Below are positions 1-10,412 of a stretch of DNA of 64,000 nucleotides, one piece after another. A program made the position numbers and the translations under genes. This DNA is from Nocardioidaceae bacterium UBA4001 (GTDB lineage Bacteria; Actinomycetota; Actinomycetes; Propionibacteriales; Nocardioidaceae). Numbering within the stretch: position 1 is the first letter of the stretch; every line of letters starts with the position of its first letter. The stretch is taken from NCBI GenBank assembly GCA_002384855.1, contig DGBP01000076.1:17559-81558 (forward strand), read 5' to 3'. The notes under the pieces were generated by a model that worked only from the letters and a program-made list of their open reading frames with translations, had not been told where the DNA came from and ran no database searches.

Positions 1-1
1 C

Positions 2-133
2 CGGATCGTGGTCGGCGCCGAGGACCAGGTGGAGGCCGCGACCACGCTCCACGACAAGGCCCACGAGATGTGCTTCATCGCCCAGTCGGTGAGCTTCCCC
101 GTCACCGTCGAGCCGGAGATCACCGTCCGCTGA
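2..133 (+). CDS. OsmC/Ohr family protein, C-terminal fragment cut by the window edge
   Basis: Only the last 43 codons are visible, in the frame beginning at base 2 and ending in TGA at 131-133. The segment contains the stretch AHEMCFIAQSVSFPV, which resembles the conserved C-terminal cysteine region of OsmC/Ohr-type peroxide reductases, where this cysteine is the second redox-active residue. Proteins of this family reduce organic hydroperoxides in the cytoplasm using thiols. The start and the first cysteine lie outside the window, so the subfamily cannot be fixed. It runs convergently into the dehydratase gene on the other strand with only a few bases between the stops. Confidence 0.75.
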   Translation, partial: RIVVGAEDQVEAATTLHDKAHEMCFIAQSVSFPVTVEPEITVR

Positions 134-140
134 CGGCGGC

Positions 141-1064
141 TCAGGGGATCGCGGGGTTGTTCCCACCGCTGACGACCACCACGGCCGTCGCTCCGGGCTC
201 GGCGTCGAGACGCCCGGCCATCACCGCGGCCAGGGCGGCACTCGCGCCCGGCTCGGCCAGCACGCGCACCCGTTGCCAGAGGAACCGGCGGGCGGCGAGC
301 AGCTCCTGCTCGCTCACCAGCACCGACGTGGTGCCGCGCGCCTGCGCGGTCTCGAAGGCCAGCCGGCCGATCTGGGGTGGCCCGAGGGAGTCCGCGGCCG
401 TCCCGGCAGAGGGGTGCGCCACCGGACGGCCGGCCTCCCGGGCGACGTGCAGGTGCGGACACAGCTCGGTCTCGACGGGCGTGACGGGGACGTCCTCGAG
501 CGCCGCGCTCGTCCCGGCGTAGAGCCCTCCCCCGCCGCAGCCGACGAGGACGTGCTCGACCTCGGGCACCCCGCCGGCGATCTCGAGGCCGACGGTGCCC
601 GCTCCGCTGACGGTCTGCACCGTGTCGTAGGGGTGGACCACCGGCAGGTCCTCGCGCTCGGCGAGCTCCAGGCAGGCCTCGAGAGCGGCCCCCACGTCGC
701 CGTCCACGGCGTGCAGGCGGCCGCCGTACTCCTCGATCCGCCCGATCTTCTCGGGTGTGGCGGACGAGGGCACGAAGATGTCGGCGCCGAGCCCCGCGCG
801 TCCGGCCGCCCAGGCCACCGCGGCCCCGTGGTTCCCGCCGGAGGCCGCGACCACCCGTCGCGCCGACGGGTCGAGGCTCATCACCGAGTTGAGCGCGCCG
901 CGGGCCTTGAACGACCCGGTGTGCTGGAGCAGCTCGAGCTTGAGCACCACCCGGTAGGGGACGTCGAGCTCGTCGCCGTGGAGGACGAGGGTGGGGGTGT
1001 GCCGCACCTTCTCGCCGAGGCGAGCGGCGGCGCTCTCCACGTCCGAGCGGGTCGGCAGGCTCAT
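141..1064 (-). CDS. PLP-dependent threonine/serine dehydratase family protein
   Basis: The 307-residue product is a fold-type II PLP enzyme that would deaminate threonine or serine to a 2-oxo acid and ammonia. The PLP lysine sits in the motif GSFKARGA, followed by SGGNHGAAVAWA (cofactor ring) and the glycine-rich phosphate-binding loop GCGGGG. There is no C-terminal ACT domain, so it is the short catabolic type rather than feedback-regulated IlvA. The start MSLPTRSD is chosen because its ATG overlaps the stop of the upstream SCO4848-type gene (ATGA at 1061-1064); the open frame continues further upstream but only with arginine-rich, non-homologous sequence. Substrate preference cannot be decided from sequence. 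Confidence 0.88.
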   Translation of the reverse strand: MSLPTRSDVESAAARLGEKVRHTPTLVLHGDELDVPYRVVLKLELLQHTGSFKARGALNSVMSLDPSARRVVAASGGNHGAAVAWAAGRAGLGADIFVPSSATPEKIGRIEEYGGRLHAVDGDVGAALEACLELAEREDLPVVHPYDTVQTVSGAGTVGLEIAGGVPEVEHVLVGCGGGGLYAGTSAALEDVPVTPVETELCPHLHVAREAGRPVAHPSAGTAADSLGPPQIGRLAFETAQARGTTSVLVSEQELLAARRFLWQRVRVLAEPGASAALAAVMAGRLDAEPGATAVVVVSGGNNPAIP

Positions 1065-1336
1065 GCGACGGCGTCCTCGCGATCGCCCCTCGTGTCGTCC
1101 TGGGGACCGTCCTTCCGGCCTCCCGCCCGCCAGGCCCGCCACCCCAGCCGGCCGAGGTAGCCCGCGATCACGAGGTTCACCACGATCAGCACGATGTGGG
1201 CGACGAAGTAGCCGGTGGTGCGGTCCTCGCCCCCTGCCCAGGCGTCGTAGAGGTTGCGGGTGAAGTTGGCGTAGCTGTAGACGTTCCAGACCGCGATCAG
1301 CAGCAGGACGACGGCGTGCTTGCGTTCGAGCCTCAC
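1061..1336 (-). CDS. SCO4848-type small membrane protein
   Basis: A 91-residue protein with two predicted membrane helices (about residues 7-24 and 43-63) and a charged C-terminal tail. It fits the actinobacterial SCO4848 family, whose members sit beside trpS, YihY and 2'-5' RNA ligase genes as here; the function of the family is unknown. The short length, hydrophobic pattern and conserved neighbourhood are the evidence. It overlaps the dehydratase start by four bases, which suggests translational coupling. Assignment rests on recollection of the family and on context rather than on a catalytic motif. Confidence 0.75.
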   Translation of the reverse strand: MRLERKHAVVLLLIAVWNVYSYANFTRNLYDAWAGGEDRTTGYFVAHIVLIVVNLVIAGYLGRLGWRAWRAGGRKDGPQDDTRGDREDAVA

Positions 1337-1355
1337 CCCTCCATCCTGCCTGCCC

Positions 1356-2441
1356 TCACCTACCGACCCGACGCCGGACCCGCGTGAGGACGGCAGCCGC
1401 CGCGAGGCCGGAGCGTCGTACGGCGGCGTGCGGACCCCTGCGGAGCTCGGGGCCGGGCGATGCCTCCGGGTCCTCCGACACCACCGCCGCAGGGGCGGGC
1501 ACCAGGGACTCGCTGTCCGCCTCCGAGAACAGCGGCTCCTCCTCGAGCCGCCGTACCTCGCTGGCGACGGGGCCGGTCCACGCCCAGGCCGCGCTCAGCA
1601 TCACCAGCCGCGAGAAGTAGTTGATCCACACCACCACGATCAGCGAGACGCCGAATGCCTGGAACGCCGGTCGCTGGGTGGTCAACGTGATCAGCAGCCC
1701 GGCGACCGACTTGAGCACCTCGAAGCCCAACGCCCCGATCAGGGCTCCCTGCCACATCGCCCTCCGCGGGATCGGCGGACGTGGGACCAGCGCGAACATC
1801 GTCAGCAGGAGAAGCGTCGTGGCGAGGACCGCAGCGCCATGCGTGACCACCCACAGCAGCACCTCGGCGAGGAGGTGATCATAGACGGCGAGCCACCGCA
1901 GGATGCCCTCGGAGAACCATGACATCGTCCCACTCAGGCTGACCGACAGCACCAGCACGACTCCGAGAACGACCAGCATCCCGAGGTCGCGGACCTTCCC
2001 GACCACGAACCCGAGACGGTCCTCGGCGGTCACTCCCAGCATCTCGCCGAGGGCCCGCCGCATCGCCGAGACCCACGCCAGGCCGGTGTAGAGCAGACCG
2101 AGGAGACCGAGCGAGACCGAGGCGCCGGCGTAGATCTCGAAGGTGGTCAGCGAGATCTGGTTCGGGCCGGGGCCGATGAGGTCGGGGAAGATCGCGTCGA
2201 TCGCGTCCACGAGCTCGGTGCGCGCCTCGGGGGCGACCGAGCTGAGGTAGCCGATCACGAAGAACGCGAGCGCGAGCAGCGGGAAGAACGACAGGAAGCC
2301 GAAGAAGGCCACCGCTGCGGCGTGGGCGTTGCCGTTGCGGTCGTCGTAGTACTCGAAGGTCCGCAGCCAGTGGTCGAGGACCGGGCGACGCTCGCGGAGC
2401 GCACGGGCACGGGCCGACGCGCGCTCCGTGAGCGAGGGCAT
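1356..2441 (-). CDS. YihY/BrkB family membrane protein
   Basis: A 361-residue integral membrane protein with about six hydrophobic helices between residues 40 and 290 and a long acidic/alanine-rich cytoplasmic tail. The N-terminal sequence (AAAVAFFGFLSFFPLLALAF) is the characteristic YihY/BrkB signature. The family was once annotated as ribonuclease BN; it is now treated as a membrane protein of uncertain function, possibly a transporter or envelope factor. The start overlaps the stop of the RNA ligase gene in a TGATG arrangement, so the two genes are almost certainly co-transcribed. Confidence 0.88.
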   Translation of the reverse strand: MPSLTERASARARALRERRPVLDHWLRTFEYYDDRNGNAHAAAVAFFGFLSFFPLLALAFFVIGYLSSVAPEARTELVDAIDAIFPDLIGPGPNQISLTTFEIYAGASVSLGLLGLLYTGLAWVSAMRRALGEMLGVTAEDRLGFVVGKVRDLGMLVVLGVVLVLSVSLSGTMSWFSEGILRWLAVYDHLLAEVLLWVVTHGAAVLATTLLLLTMFALVPRPPIPRRAMWQGALIGALGFEVLKSVAGLLITLTTQRPAFQAFGVSLIVVVWINYFSRLVMLSAAWAWTGPVASEVRRLEEEPLFSEADSESLVPAPAAVVSEDPEASPGPELRRGPHAAVRRSGLAAAAVLTRVRRRVGR

Positions 2442-2965
2442 CAGCCCCCCTGGGGTCCTGTGAGCCGGAAATCGCGCGTGGGCTGCCAGCCGACCTCGGG
2501 GTCGTGCGCGTAGAGCAGGAAGTGGTCGGCGTCGAACTCCGCCTCGAAGTCGGCGAGCTCCTCGAAGGCCCGGTCGAGGAGCTCGTCCTCGAGCTCGTGG
2601 GCGATGGTGACGTGCGGGTGGTACGGGAAGGTCAGGTCGGTGCTGAGCGGCCCCTGCCGCACGGCGAGGGCGAGCTGCTCGCAGGAGGAGATGCCGCGTA
2701 CGACGGTCACGAACACGACCGGGGAGACGGGCCGGAAGGTGCTGGTGCCCCGGAGGTGGATCCGGAACGAGGGCCGGGCCGCTGCGGCCTCGGCGAGGTG
2801 CTTCTCGACGGCGGGAAGCTCCGCCTCGTCGACCTCGAACGGCGGCATGAGCGTGATGTGCGTCGGGATGCCGTGGGCGGTCTTGTCGCCGAGCCCGGTG
2901 CGGTAGTCCTGGAGCTGGGGCCCCCAGGGCTCCGGCACCGCGATGGCCACTCCGATCGTCGTCAC
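2441..2965 (-). CDS. 2'-5' RNA ligase family (2H phosphoesterase) protein
   Basis: A 174-residue protein with both HxT/S signatures of the 2H phosphoesterase superfamily: HITLMPPF near residue 36 and HVTIAHE near residue 118. These histidines form the catalytic pair in LigT/ThpR-type enzymes acting on 2',5'-linked or cyclic phosphates. The biological substrate in actinobacteria is not established. It lies 10 bases downstream of trpS and is coupled to the YihY gene, so it belongs to the minus-strand housekeeping run. Confidence 0.85.
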   Translation of the reverse strand: MTTIGVAIAVPEPWGPQLQDYRTGLGDKTAHGIPTHITLMPPFEVDEAELPAVEKHLAEAAAARPSFRIHLRGTSTFRPVSPVVFVTVVRGISSCEQLALAVRQGPLSTDLTFPYHPHVTIAHELEDELLDRAFEELADFEAEFDADHFLLYAHDPEVGWQPTRDFRLTGPQGG

Positions 2966-2975
2966 GCGGAGAACC

Positions 2976-4025
2976 CTACCCGCCGGCCACCGGCACGAAC
3001 CCGACCCGTTCGTACACGTCGGCGAGCGTCCGCTCGGCCACCTCCCTGGCCTTCTGCGCGCCCCGGCGCAGGACGTTGTCGAGCTCCGCGCGATCCTCGA
3101 GCAGCTGCAGCGTCCGGTCCCGGAACGGGGTCACGAACTCCACGACCACCTCGGCGAGGTCCTTCTTGAAGTCGCCGTAGCCGCGCCCGGCGTACTCGTC
3201 CTCCAGATCGGTGATGGCGCGACCGGTGAGGGCGGAGTGGATCGTGAGGAGGTTGGAGATGCCGGGCTTCTCCTCCTCGTCGAACCGGATGTCGGTCCCG
3301 CTGTCGGTCACCGCCGAGCGGATCTTCTTCGCCGACCGCTTCGGGTCCTCGAGCATCTCGACGATCCCGCCCGGCGACGAGGCCGACTTCGACATCTTCG
3401 CGTGCGGCTCCTGGAGGTCGAGGATCTTCGCGGTCTCCTTGAGGATGAACGGCTCAGGGAGGCGGAACGTCTTCTTGTAGCGGTGGTTGAACCGCTGCGC
3501 GAGGTCGCGGGTCAGCTCGAGGTGCTGGCGCTGGTCCTCACCGACCGGGACGTACTGCGGCCGGTAGAGCAGGATGTCGGCCGCCATCAGCATGGGGTAC
3601 GTGAACAGCCCCACCGAGGCCGCACCCTCGCCCCCCTTGGCGGACTTGTCCTTGAACTGGGTCATCCGGCGGGCCTCGCCGAAGCCGGTCAGGCACTGCA
3701 GGACCCAGCCGAGCTGTGCGTGCGCGGGGACGTGCGACTGCATGAAGATCGCCGAGCGGTCGGGGTCCACGCCGGTGGCGATCAGCTGGGCCGCGGCCCG
3801 CAGGCTGCGCTCACGCAGCAGCTTGGGGTCCTGCTCGACGGTGATCGCGTGCATGTCGGCGATGAAGAAGAACGGCTCGAAGTCGTCCTGGAGGGTCACC
3901 CACTGCCGCAGCGCGCCGAGGTAGTTGCCGAAGTGGAACGAGTCGGCGGTCGGCTGGATCCCGGAGAGGACCCGGGGACGCGCGGTCGGCTGGGAGGTGG
4001 GGGCGGCCTCAGACATGCCTGGCAT
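2976..4025 (-). CDS. trpS: Tryptophan--tRNA ligase
   Basis: This class I aminoacyl-tRNA synthetase charges tRNA-Trp in the cytoplasm. Near the N-terminus it has the GIQPT segment and the HIGH-like motif HFGNYLG, and near residue 215 the KMSKS motif (AKMSKSASSPGG); its length of about 346-349 residues is normal. Two ATG codons three residues apart (4025 and 4016) are possible starts. The upstream CNNM gene ends only five bases before the first one, which implies co-transcription. It appears to be the only trpS in the window. Confidence 0.96.
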   Translation of the reverse strand: MPGMSEAAPTSQPTARPRVLSGIQPTADSFHFGNYLGALRQWVTLQDDFEPFFFIADMHAITVEQDPKLLRERSLRAAAQLIATGVDPDRSAIFMQSHVPAHAQLGWVLQCLTGFGEARRMTQFKDKSAKGGEGAASVGLFTYPMLMAADILLYRPQYVPVGEDQRQHLELTRDLAQRFNHRYKKTFRLPEPFILKETAKILDLQEPHAKMSKSASSPGGIVEMLEDPKRSAKKIRSAVTDSGTDIRFDEEEKPGISNLLTIHSALTGRAITDLEDEYAGRGYGDFKKDLAEVVVEFVTPFRDRTLQLLEDRAELDNVLRRGAQKAREVAERTLADVYERVGFVPVAGG

Positions 4026-4029
4026 TCTG

Positions 4030-5418
4030 TCAGGCGGGCTCGGCCGGCTCCGCGGGAGGCTGCAGCGGCACCGGCTCGTCCGGGATCGTCGTGACGACCA
4101 CCCGCGACACCCGGCGTCCCTCGACCTCCTGGACCACGAGCCGGACCCCCTCGTGGTCCACGTGGTCGCCCGGTTCGGGCAGCCGGCCGAGGCCGGAGAC
4201 GATGAAGCCGGCCACCGTCTCGTAGGGTCCCTCCGGCAGCTCGACCCCGGTCTCGTCCTCGAAGTCGTCGAGGTTCAGCAGCCCGTCGACCTCGACCTCC
4301 CCCGCGGCCCGGCGGGTGGTCTCGGTCTCCACGACGTCGTACTCGTCGCGGATGTCGCCGACGAGCTCCTCGACGAGGTCCTCCATCGTCACGATGCCGG
4401 CGGTGCCGCCGTACTCGTCGGCGACGATCGCGAGGTGCGTGCCCTCACGCCGCATGTCCGCGAGGGCAGCGAGGACGGGCCGGGTCGACGGCAGCACCAG
4501 CGGCTCGCGGATCAGCTCGCCGACCCGCACCGAGCGCCCCGACATCTCGGGGTCGAGGAGGTCCCGCACGTGCACGAAGCCGACCACGTCGTCCACCGAC
4601 GCCCGGGTCACCGGGTAGCGGGAGTGCGGCCGGGTGAGGGCGTACCTCGCCGCCTTGTAGACCGGCGTGCTCGCGTCGAGGAAGTCGACCTCGGTGCGCG
4701 GGATCATCACCTCGCGGATCTGCCGGTCGCCGGCCTCGAAGACGTCCTCCACGATCCGCCGCTCCTCGTCCCCCAGCGTCTCGTGCTGGTGGACGAGCTC
4801 GCGCAGCTCCTCGTCGGTCATCTGCTCCTTCTGCGCCTCCGGGTCGGCGCCGAGGAGCCGCACGACGGCGTTGGTCGACTTCGACAGCAGCCAGATGACG
4901 GGGCGGGTGACGCGTGAGATCCGGTCGATCATCGGACCGAGGGCGAGCGCGAACGCCTCCGAGCGTTGCAGGGCCAGCCGCTTGGGCACCAGCTCGCCGA
5001 AGACCAGCGACAGGTAGGAGATGGCGACGGTCACCAGTACCAGGGCGGTCGCACCGGAGAGCCCCTCCGGCAGTCCCCAACCCACCAGGACCGGCGCGAG
5101 GTCGTCCGACAGCGTGGCGCCACCGAACGCTGCGGAGAGGAAGCCCGCCAGGGTGACGCCGACCTGCACCGAGGACAGGAACCGGTTCGGGTCGGCGTTG
5201 AGGTCGGCGACCGTGCGGCCGCGGCGGCTCTTCTCCGCGAGCGCGCGGACCTGGCTGTCCCGCAACGACACCAGGGCGATCTCGGCGGCCGCGAAGACTC
5301 CCCCGATGAGCACGAAGGCGACGACCAGGCCGATGTTCGCCAGCACGCCGCTCAAGGTCTTCGGCCCTCGTCCATGCCGAGAGGATATGGGTTTGCCCCG
5401 GTCGGGGGTAACCGGCAA
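4030..5418 (-). CDS. CNNM/CorC (hemolysin-like) family membrane protein with CBS domains
   Basis: The product has an N-terminal DUF21/CNNM membrane domain (four hydrophobic helices in roughly the first 170 residues), a CBS domain pair (about residues 225-345, including the typical IPRTEVDFLD segment) and a C-terminal CorC/HlyC transporter-associated domain. Such proteins act at the membrane, probably in magnesium or divalent-cation homeostasis. The open frame begins at 5418, but the first 20 residues are not family-like. A TTG at 5355, with a GAGGG sequence upstream, or a GTG at 5346 is a more natural start. It heads the minus-strand run that includes trpS. Confidence 0.88.
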   Translation of the reverse strand: MPVTPDRGKPISSRHGRGPKTLSGVLANIGLVVAFVLIGGVFAAAEIALVSLRDSQVRALAEKSRRGRTVADLNADPNRFLSSVQVGVTLAGFLSAAFGGATLSDDLAPVLVGWGLPEGLSGATALVLVTVAISYLSLVFGELVPKRLALQRSEAFALALGPMIDRISRVTRPVIWLLSKSTNAVVRLLGADPEAQKEQMTDEELRELVHQHETLGDEERRIVEDVFEAGDRQIREVMIPRTEVDFLDASTPVYKAARYALTRPHSRYPVTRASVDDVVGFVHVRDLLDPEMSGRSVRVGELIREPLVLPSTRPVLAALADMRREGTHLAIVADEYGGTAGIVTMEDLVEELVGDIRDEYDVVETETTRRAAGEVEVDGLLNLDDFEDETGVELPEGPYETVAGFIVSGLGRLPEPGDHVDHEGVRLVVQEVEGRRVSRVVVTTIPDEPVPLQPPAEPAEPA

Positions 5419-5429
5419 GGTTTCCCGGC

Positions 5430-6578
5430 ATGGGGTTCGCGATGACCTTCCCGAGGGACGTGCCGAGGCTGACCGACGGCGTGGTGACGCTGCGGGCCCA
5501 CACCGCCGACGACGTACAGGCGTTGTACGAGCAGGCCACCGACGCGGTGATGCTGCGGTGGACGACGGTGCCGGACCCCTCGACCCTCGAGACCGCGCGG
5601 GAGTTCGCGACGCAGGTCATCCCCGACGGGTGGCGTGCGGACCGCGAGTGGCAGTTCGCCGTGGACGCGCCCGGCGACGACGGGGCCGCCCGGTTCCTCG
5701 GCAGCGTGTCGCTGTGCAACGAGGGCCTGGGTCGCGCGGAGATCTCGTTCGGTGCGCACCCGTGGGCGCGCGGCCGCGGCTACGTCGTCCGCGCTCTCGA
5801 GCTCCTGCTCGCGTGGGGGTTCGAGGAGAAGCAGCTGCGCACCGTGCTGTGGCGCGCCAACAGGGGCAACTGGGCCTCCCGGAAGCTCGCGTGGCGGCTG
5901 GGGTTCTCCTTCGACGGCACGATGCGCCAGTGGCTGCCGCAGCGGGGTGAGCTGTACGACGGGTGGGTCGGCACCCTGCTGGCCGGGGAGCCGCGGCTGC
6001 CCCGCCACCGCTGGTACGACGTCCCGCGGATCACCGGCCGAGACGTGCTGCTGCGCGAGCTCCGTGAGTCCGACGTACCCCGCATCGTCGAGGCGTGCTC
6101 CGACGAGCGCACGACGTACTGGCTCACGCAGATGCCGGTGCCCTACACCGATGCCGACGCGTTGGACTGGCTGGAGCAGATGCGCGGGCTGCGCGCCACG
6201 GGCGCCGGCATCGCCTGGGCGGTCGCCGGCCCCGAGGACGACCGGCTGCTCGGCGCGATGAACGTGTTCGACGTCTCCACCGACGAGGGCTCCGCGGAGG
6301 TCGGCTACTGGCTGCACCCCGACGCCCGGGGCCGCGGCCTGGCCACCGAGGCGACCGCGCTGCTGGTGCGGCACTGCTTCGTGCCCGAGGAGGACGGCGG
6401 CCTCGGGCTGCGGCGGGTGCGGGCGTTCACCGCCGACGGCAACACCGCCTCGTCGCGGGTGCTGACCGCCAACGGCCTCGTGCCCACCGGCCGCCACCGC
6501 GAGGCCAAGCGGTTGCGCGACGGCCGCTACGTCGACCTGCTCCACTACGACCTGCTGGCGGTCGAGCACCGTGACTGA
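5430..6578 (+). CDS. Tandem-GNAT N-acetyltransferase
   Basis: A 382-residue protein made of two GNAT (RimJ/RimL-like) domains, about residues 1-185 and 195-380. The acetyl-CoA binding loops are visible in both halves: HPWARGRGYVVRALEL near residue 110 and HPDARGRGLATEAT near residue 295. Each half also carries the late motif with asparagine and serine (NRGNWASRKLAWRLGF; NTASSRVLTANGL). The acceptor is unknown. Two in-frame ATG codons (5430 and 5442) are candidates; the second begins MTFPRDVP. It is divergent from the CNNM gene with a very short intergenic gap, so the promoter must lie inside or beside that gene's 5' end. Confidence 0.85.
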   Translation: MGFAMTFPRDVPRLTDGVVTLRAHTADDVQALYEQATDAVMLRWTTVPDPSTLETAREFATQVIPDGWRADREWQFAVDAPGDDGAARFLGSVSLCNEGLGRAEISFGAHPWARGRGYVVRALELLLAWGFEEKQLRTVLWRANRGNWASRKLAWRLGFSFDGTMRQWLPQRGELYDGWVGTLLAGEPRLPRHRWYDVPRITGRDVLLRELRESDVPRIVEACSDERTTYWLTQMPVPYTDADALDWLEQMRGLRATGAGIAWAVAGPEDDRLLGAMNVFDVSTDEGSAEVGYWLHPDARGRGLATEATALLVRHCFVPEEDGGLGLRRVRAFTADGNTASSRVLTANGLVPTGRHREAKRLRDGRYVDLLHYDLLAVEHRD

Positions 6579-6626
6579 CCCGCTGTCCGCGCCCTGCCCC
6601 GGCCGGGCGATGCGGCCCCGGCGCCC

Positions 6627-7275
6627 TCACTTCACGGCGCGCAGGGACAGGTGCCCCATCAGGCAGCCCCGAACGATGCCGTAGGCCGGCCGCGTGTACG
6701 CCGGCGCCACCCAGTGCAGACCGTCGGGCAGGTACCAGTCGTAGCGCGCCGTCTCGTCGTAGCACCGGAAGTCCACCCACCGGAACCCTGCGGCGTCCAT
6801 CTGCCGGCGCAGCGTGCGCATGGAGTTGAGGCGGTACTCCGGCGGGAAGTGGTGGTCGTGGACCTCCTCGTGCCCCTCAGCCGCTCGAGCACCCGGTCGG
6901 ACAGGCCGAGGCGGCTCAGCGCCCACGTGCTGGCACCGAAGCACTGCCGCACGTTGGGGGTCAGCGCGAAGAAGGTCCCGCCCGGCCTGAGCACGCGCGA
7001 GCACACACGCATGAACGCCTCCGGATGAGCGACGTGCTCGAGGACGTACACCGCGAAGGCGGCGGCGAACTCGCCCGGGTGCTCGTCGGCGAAGAGCTCG
7101 AGAGAGGTCAGGTGCCTCTCCCGGAGGGCCCCGTTGCGCGCGATCGCCCCGTCCGGGTCCACGCCGACGAGGCGGACCTGCTTGCGGGTCAACGGCGTCA
7201 GCGCTCCGGAGCGGCTCACGCCCGCACCGATGTCGAGCACACGGTCCCCGGGCGCAACATGGTGGCCCTCGGCCT
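6627..7275 (-). pseudogene. Decayed SAM-dependent methyltransferase (frameshifted, N-terminally truncated)
   Basis: Two overlapping minus-strand reading frames together encode one class I methyltransferase. The upstream frame has the SAM-binding motif GDRVLDIGAG, the acidic loop VGVDPDG and the post-I region VYVLEHVAHPE. Around 6870-6890 homology moves to another frame, which continues with the typical HHFPPEYR segment and a plausible C-terminus ending at 6627. A single indel therefore interrupts the gene. The N-terminus is also short: the SAM motif appears within about 10 codons of where family-like sequence begins, and upstream of that the DNA turns into hairpin sequence. A sequencing error could explain the indel but not the missing start. 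Confidence 0.72.
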
Positions 7276-7301
7276 CACCCGCCGATGCCCGGCGCGCTGC
7301 T

Positions 7302-7325
7302 GTTCCCGTCCGTGCGGATGGGAAC
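7302..7325. terminator. Small GC-rich hairpin near the icd terminator
   Basis: Arms GTTCCCGTCC (7302-7311) and GGATGGGAAC (7316-7325) pair over 10 bp with one G-U and a GTGC loop. It lies 20 bp from a much stronger hairpin and downstream of icd, and could be a second-line terminator. There is no T tract. Confidence 0.45.
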
Positions 7326-7344
7326 GACGCGTCCCCGGCCAGCA

Positions 7345-7384
7345 CGAACGCCGTTGCCGTCCGTGTGGACGGCAACGGCGTTCG
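7345..7384 (-). terminator. Perfect 18-bp hairpin, probable icd terminator
   Basis: Arms at 7345-7362 and 7367-7384 are perfectly complementary over 18 bp around a GTGT loop (core GAACGCCGTTGCCGTCC). The hairpin begins 19 bases beyond the icd stop codon, where an intrinsic terminator is expected. GC-rich actinobacterial terminators often lack a T tract, as here. Confidence 0.75.
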
Positions 7385-7402
7385 ACGTACGGTCGAGCGG
7401 GC

Positions 7403-9628
<2,226 letters not shown>

Positions 9629-9659
9629 CGGAGGCTCCGTTCCGACTGCGAGAAATATT

Positions 9660-9673
9660 TCTTGACGTCAAGA
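9660..9673. promoter_or_regulatory. Palindromic operator-like site upstream of icd
   Basis: The 14-bp sequence TCTTGACGTCAAGA is a perfect palindrome in an AT-rich patch within otherwise GC-rich DNA. On the minus strand it contains a TTGACG hexamer that could serve as a -35 element, so a bound repressor would block RNA polymerase. The TTGA-N2-TCAA core is of the type bound by MarR-like dimers; the regulator is not identified here. Confidence 0.55.
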
Positions 9674-9767
9674 TATCTCATGGCGGGCGTACGTCGACCG
9701 CGGTACCCCATCCTGCCCTGGCCCAACCGCGCTGGCGAGGTGCGACGGCCACGGGCTCCCCCGGGCC

Positions 9768-9833
9768 CGACGGCGGCCCGACGGCGGCCCGACGGCGGCC
9801 CGACGGCGGCTCGACGGCGGCTCGACGGCGACC
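9768..9833. repeat. Six tandem copies of an 11-bp unit
   Basis: The unit CGACGGCGGCC is repeated head to tail six times without gaps: three identical copies, two ending in CT and a last one with GACC. The array lies in the divergent region between icd and the DUF2231 remnant. The number of units is likely to vary between strains. Confidence 0.85.
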
Positions 9834-9909
9834 GGCCCCGGGGGCGTGCGACCCGCGCCGGGTCGTGGCAGGGTGCCGACAAGAGGTCCCTGCGAGACGA
9901 GGAGTCGCG

Positions 9910-10313
9910 ATGAGCACCACCCCCGCGGTCGTCGAGGTCACCCGGAGGATCGAGGAGAGCAGGGCACTGGACGCTCCTGCGGCCCTGGTCCGACGGGTCG
10001 CGGACCGGCTGCTCGCCGATCCGGCGCGGCGCGACGCCCTGCACGGCACCTGGCTCGGCCACGCCGTGCACCCGGTCATGACCGACCTGCCGGTCGGGTT
10101 CTGGACAACACCGTCGCGCTCGGCCTCTACGCCGCGTCGTACCGCGCACGCCGCGGCGGGCGACACGGCCGCGGCGTGCTGCTCGGTGTCGCCGGAGGCG
10201 CCGCCGCAGGAGTGGGAGGCTACCTCGGCGGGCACCTGACCTCGGCGCGCAAGGTGTCGACCCGTCATCCCGCTTTCGAGGACTCCGCGACGTCCTCGGC
10301 GCCTCTCACCTGA
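9910..10313 (+). pseudogene. DUF2231 membrane protein remnant with internal deletion
   Basis: The first 67 or so codons (MSTTPAVVEVTRRIEE...) end in HAVHPVMTDLPVGFWTT, the signature of the first part of DUF2231 proteins. Directly afterwards family-like sequence resumes in a different frame with NTVALGLYAASYRAR and GGAAAGVGGYLGGHL, which is the C-terminal part of the same family. The two or so middle transmembrane segments are missing. The junction lies near 10101-10110, in tctggacaacaccgtc. This is an out-of-frame internal deletion, so no intact product is expected. A fair ribosome-binding site (GAGGAG) remains upstream. Confidence 0.8.
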
Positions 10314-10353
10314 CAACCCGCGTCGTCGCCGGGCCCGCCCTCGCTGCTAGCGT

Positions 10354-10366
10354 CGGAACGGTTCCG
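10354..10366. promoter_or_regulatory. Inverted repeat and -10-like box before mdh
   Basis: CGGAAC-G-GTTCCG is a perfect 6-bp inverted repeat with a one-base centre. It directly follows TAGCGT (10348-10353), a good actinobacterial -10 hexamer, and lies about 47 bp before the mdh start. It may be an operator at the transcription start; no regulator is known. Confidence 0.4.
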
Positions 10367-10412
10367 CGCGTAACCCGTGCGGCGCACGCCCCGACCAGAT
10401 CAAGGAGTCGTC

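Noticed and set aside
9768..9833. CRISPR array
   Set aside because: The units are 11 bp, adjacent and without unique spacers; no cas genes occur in the window.
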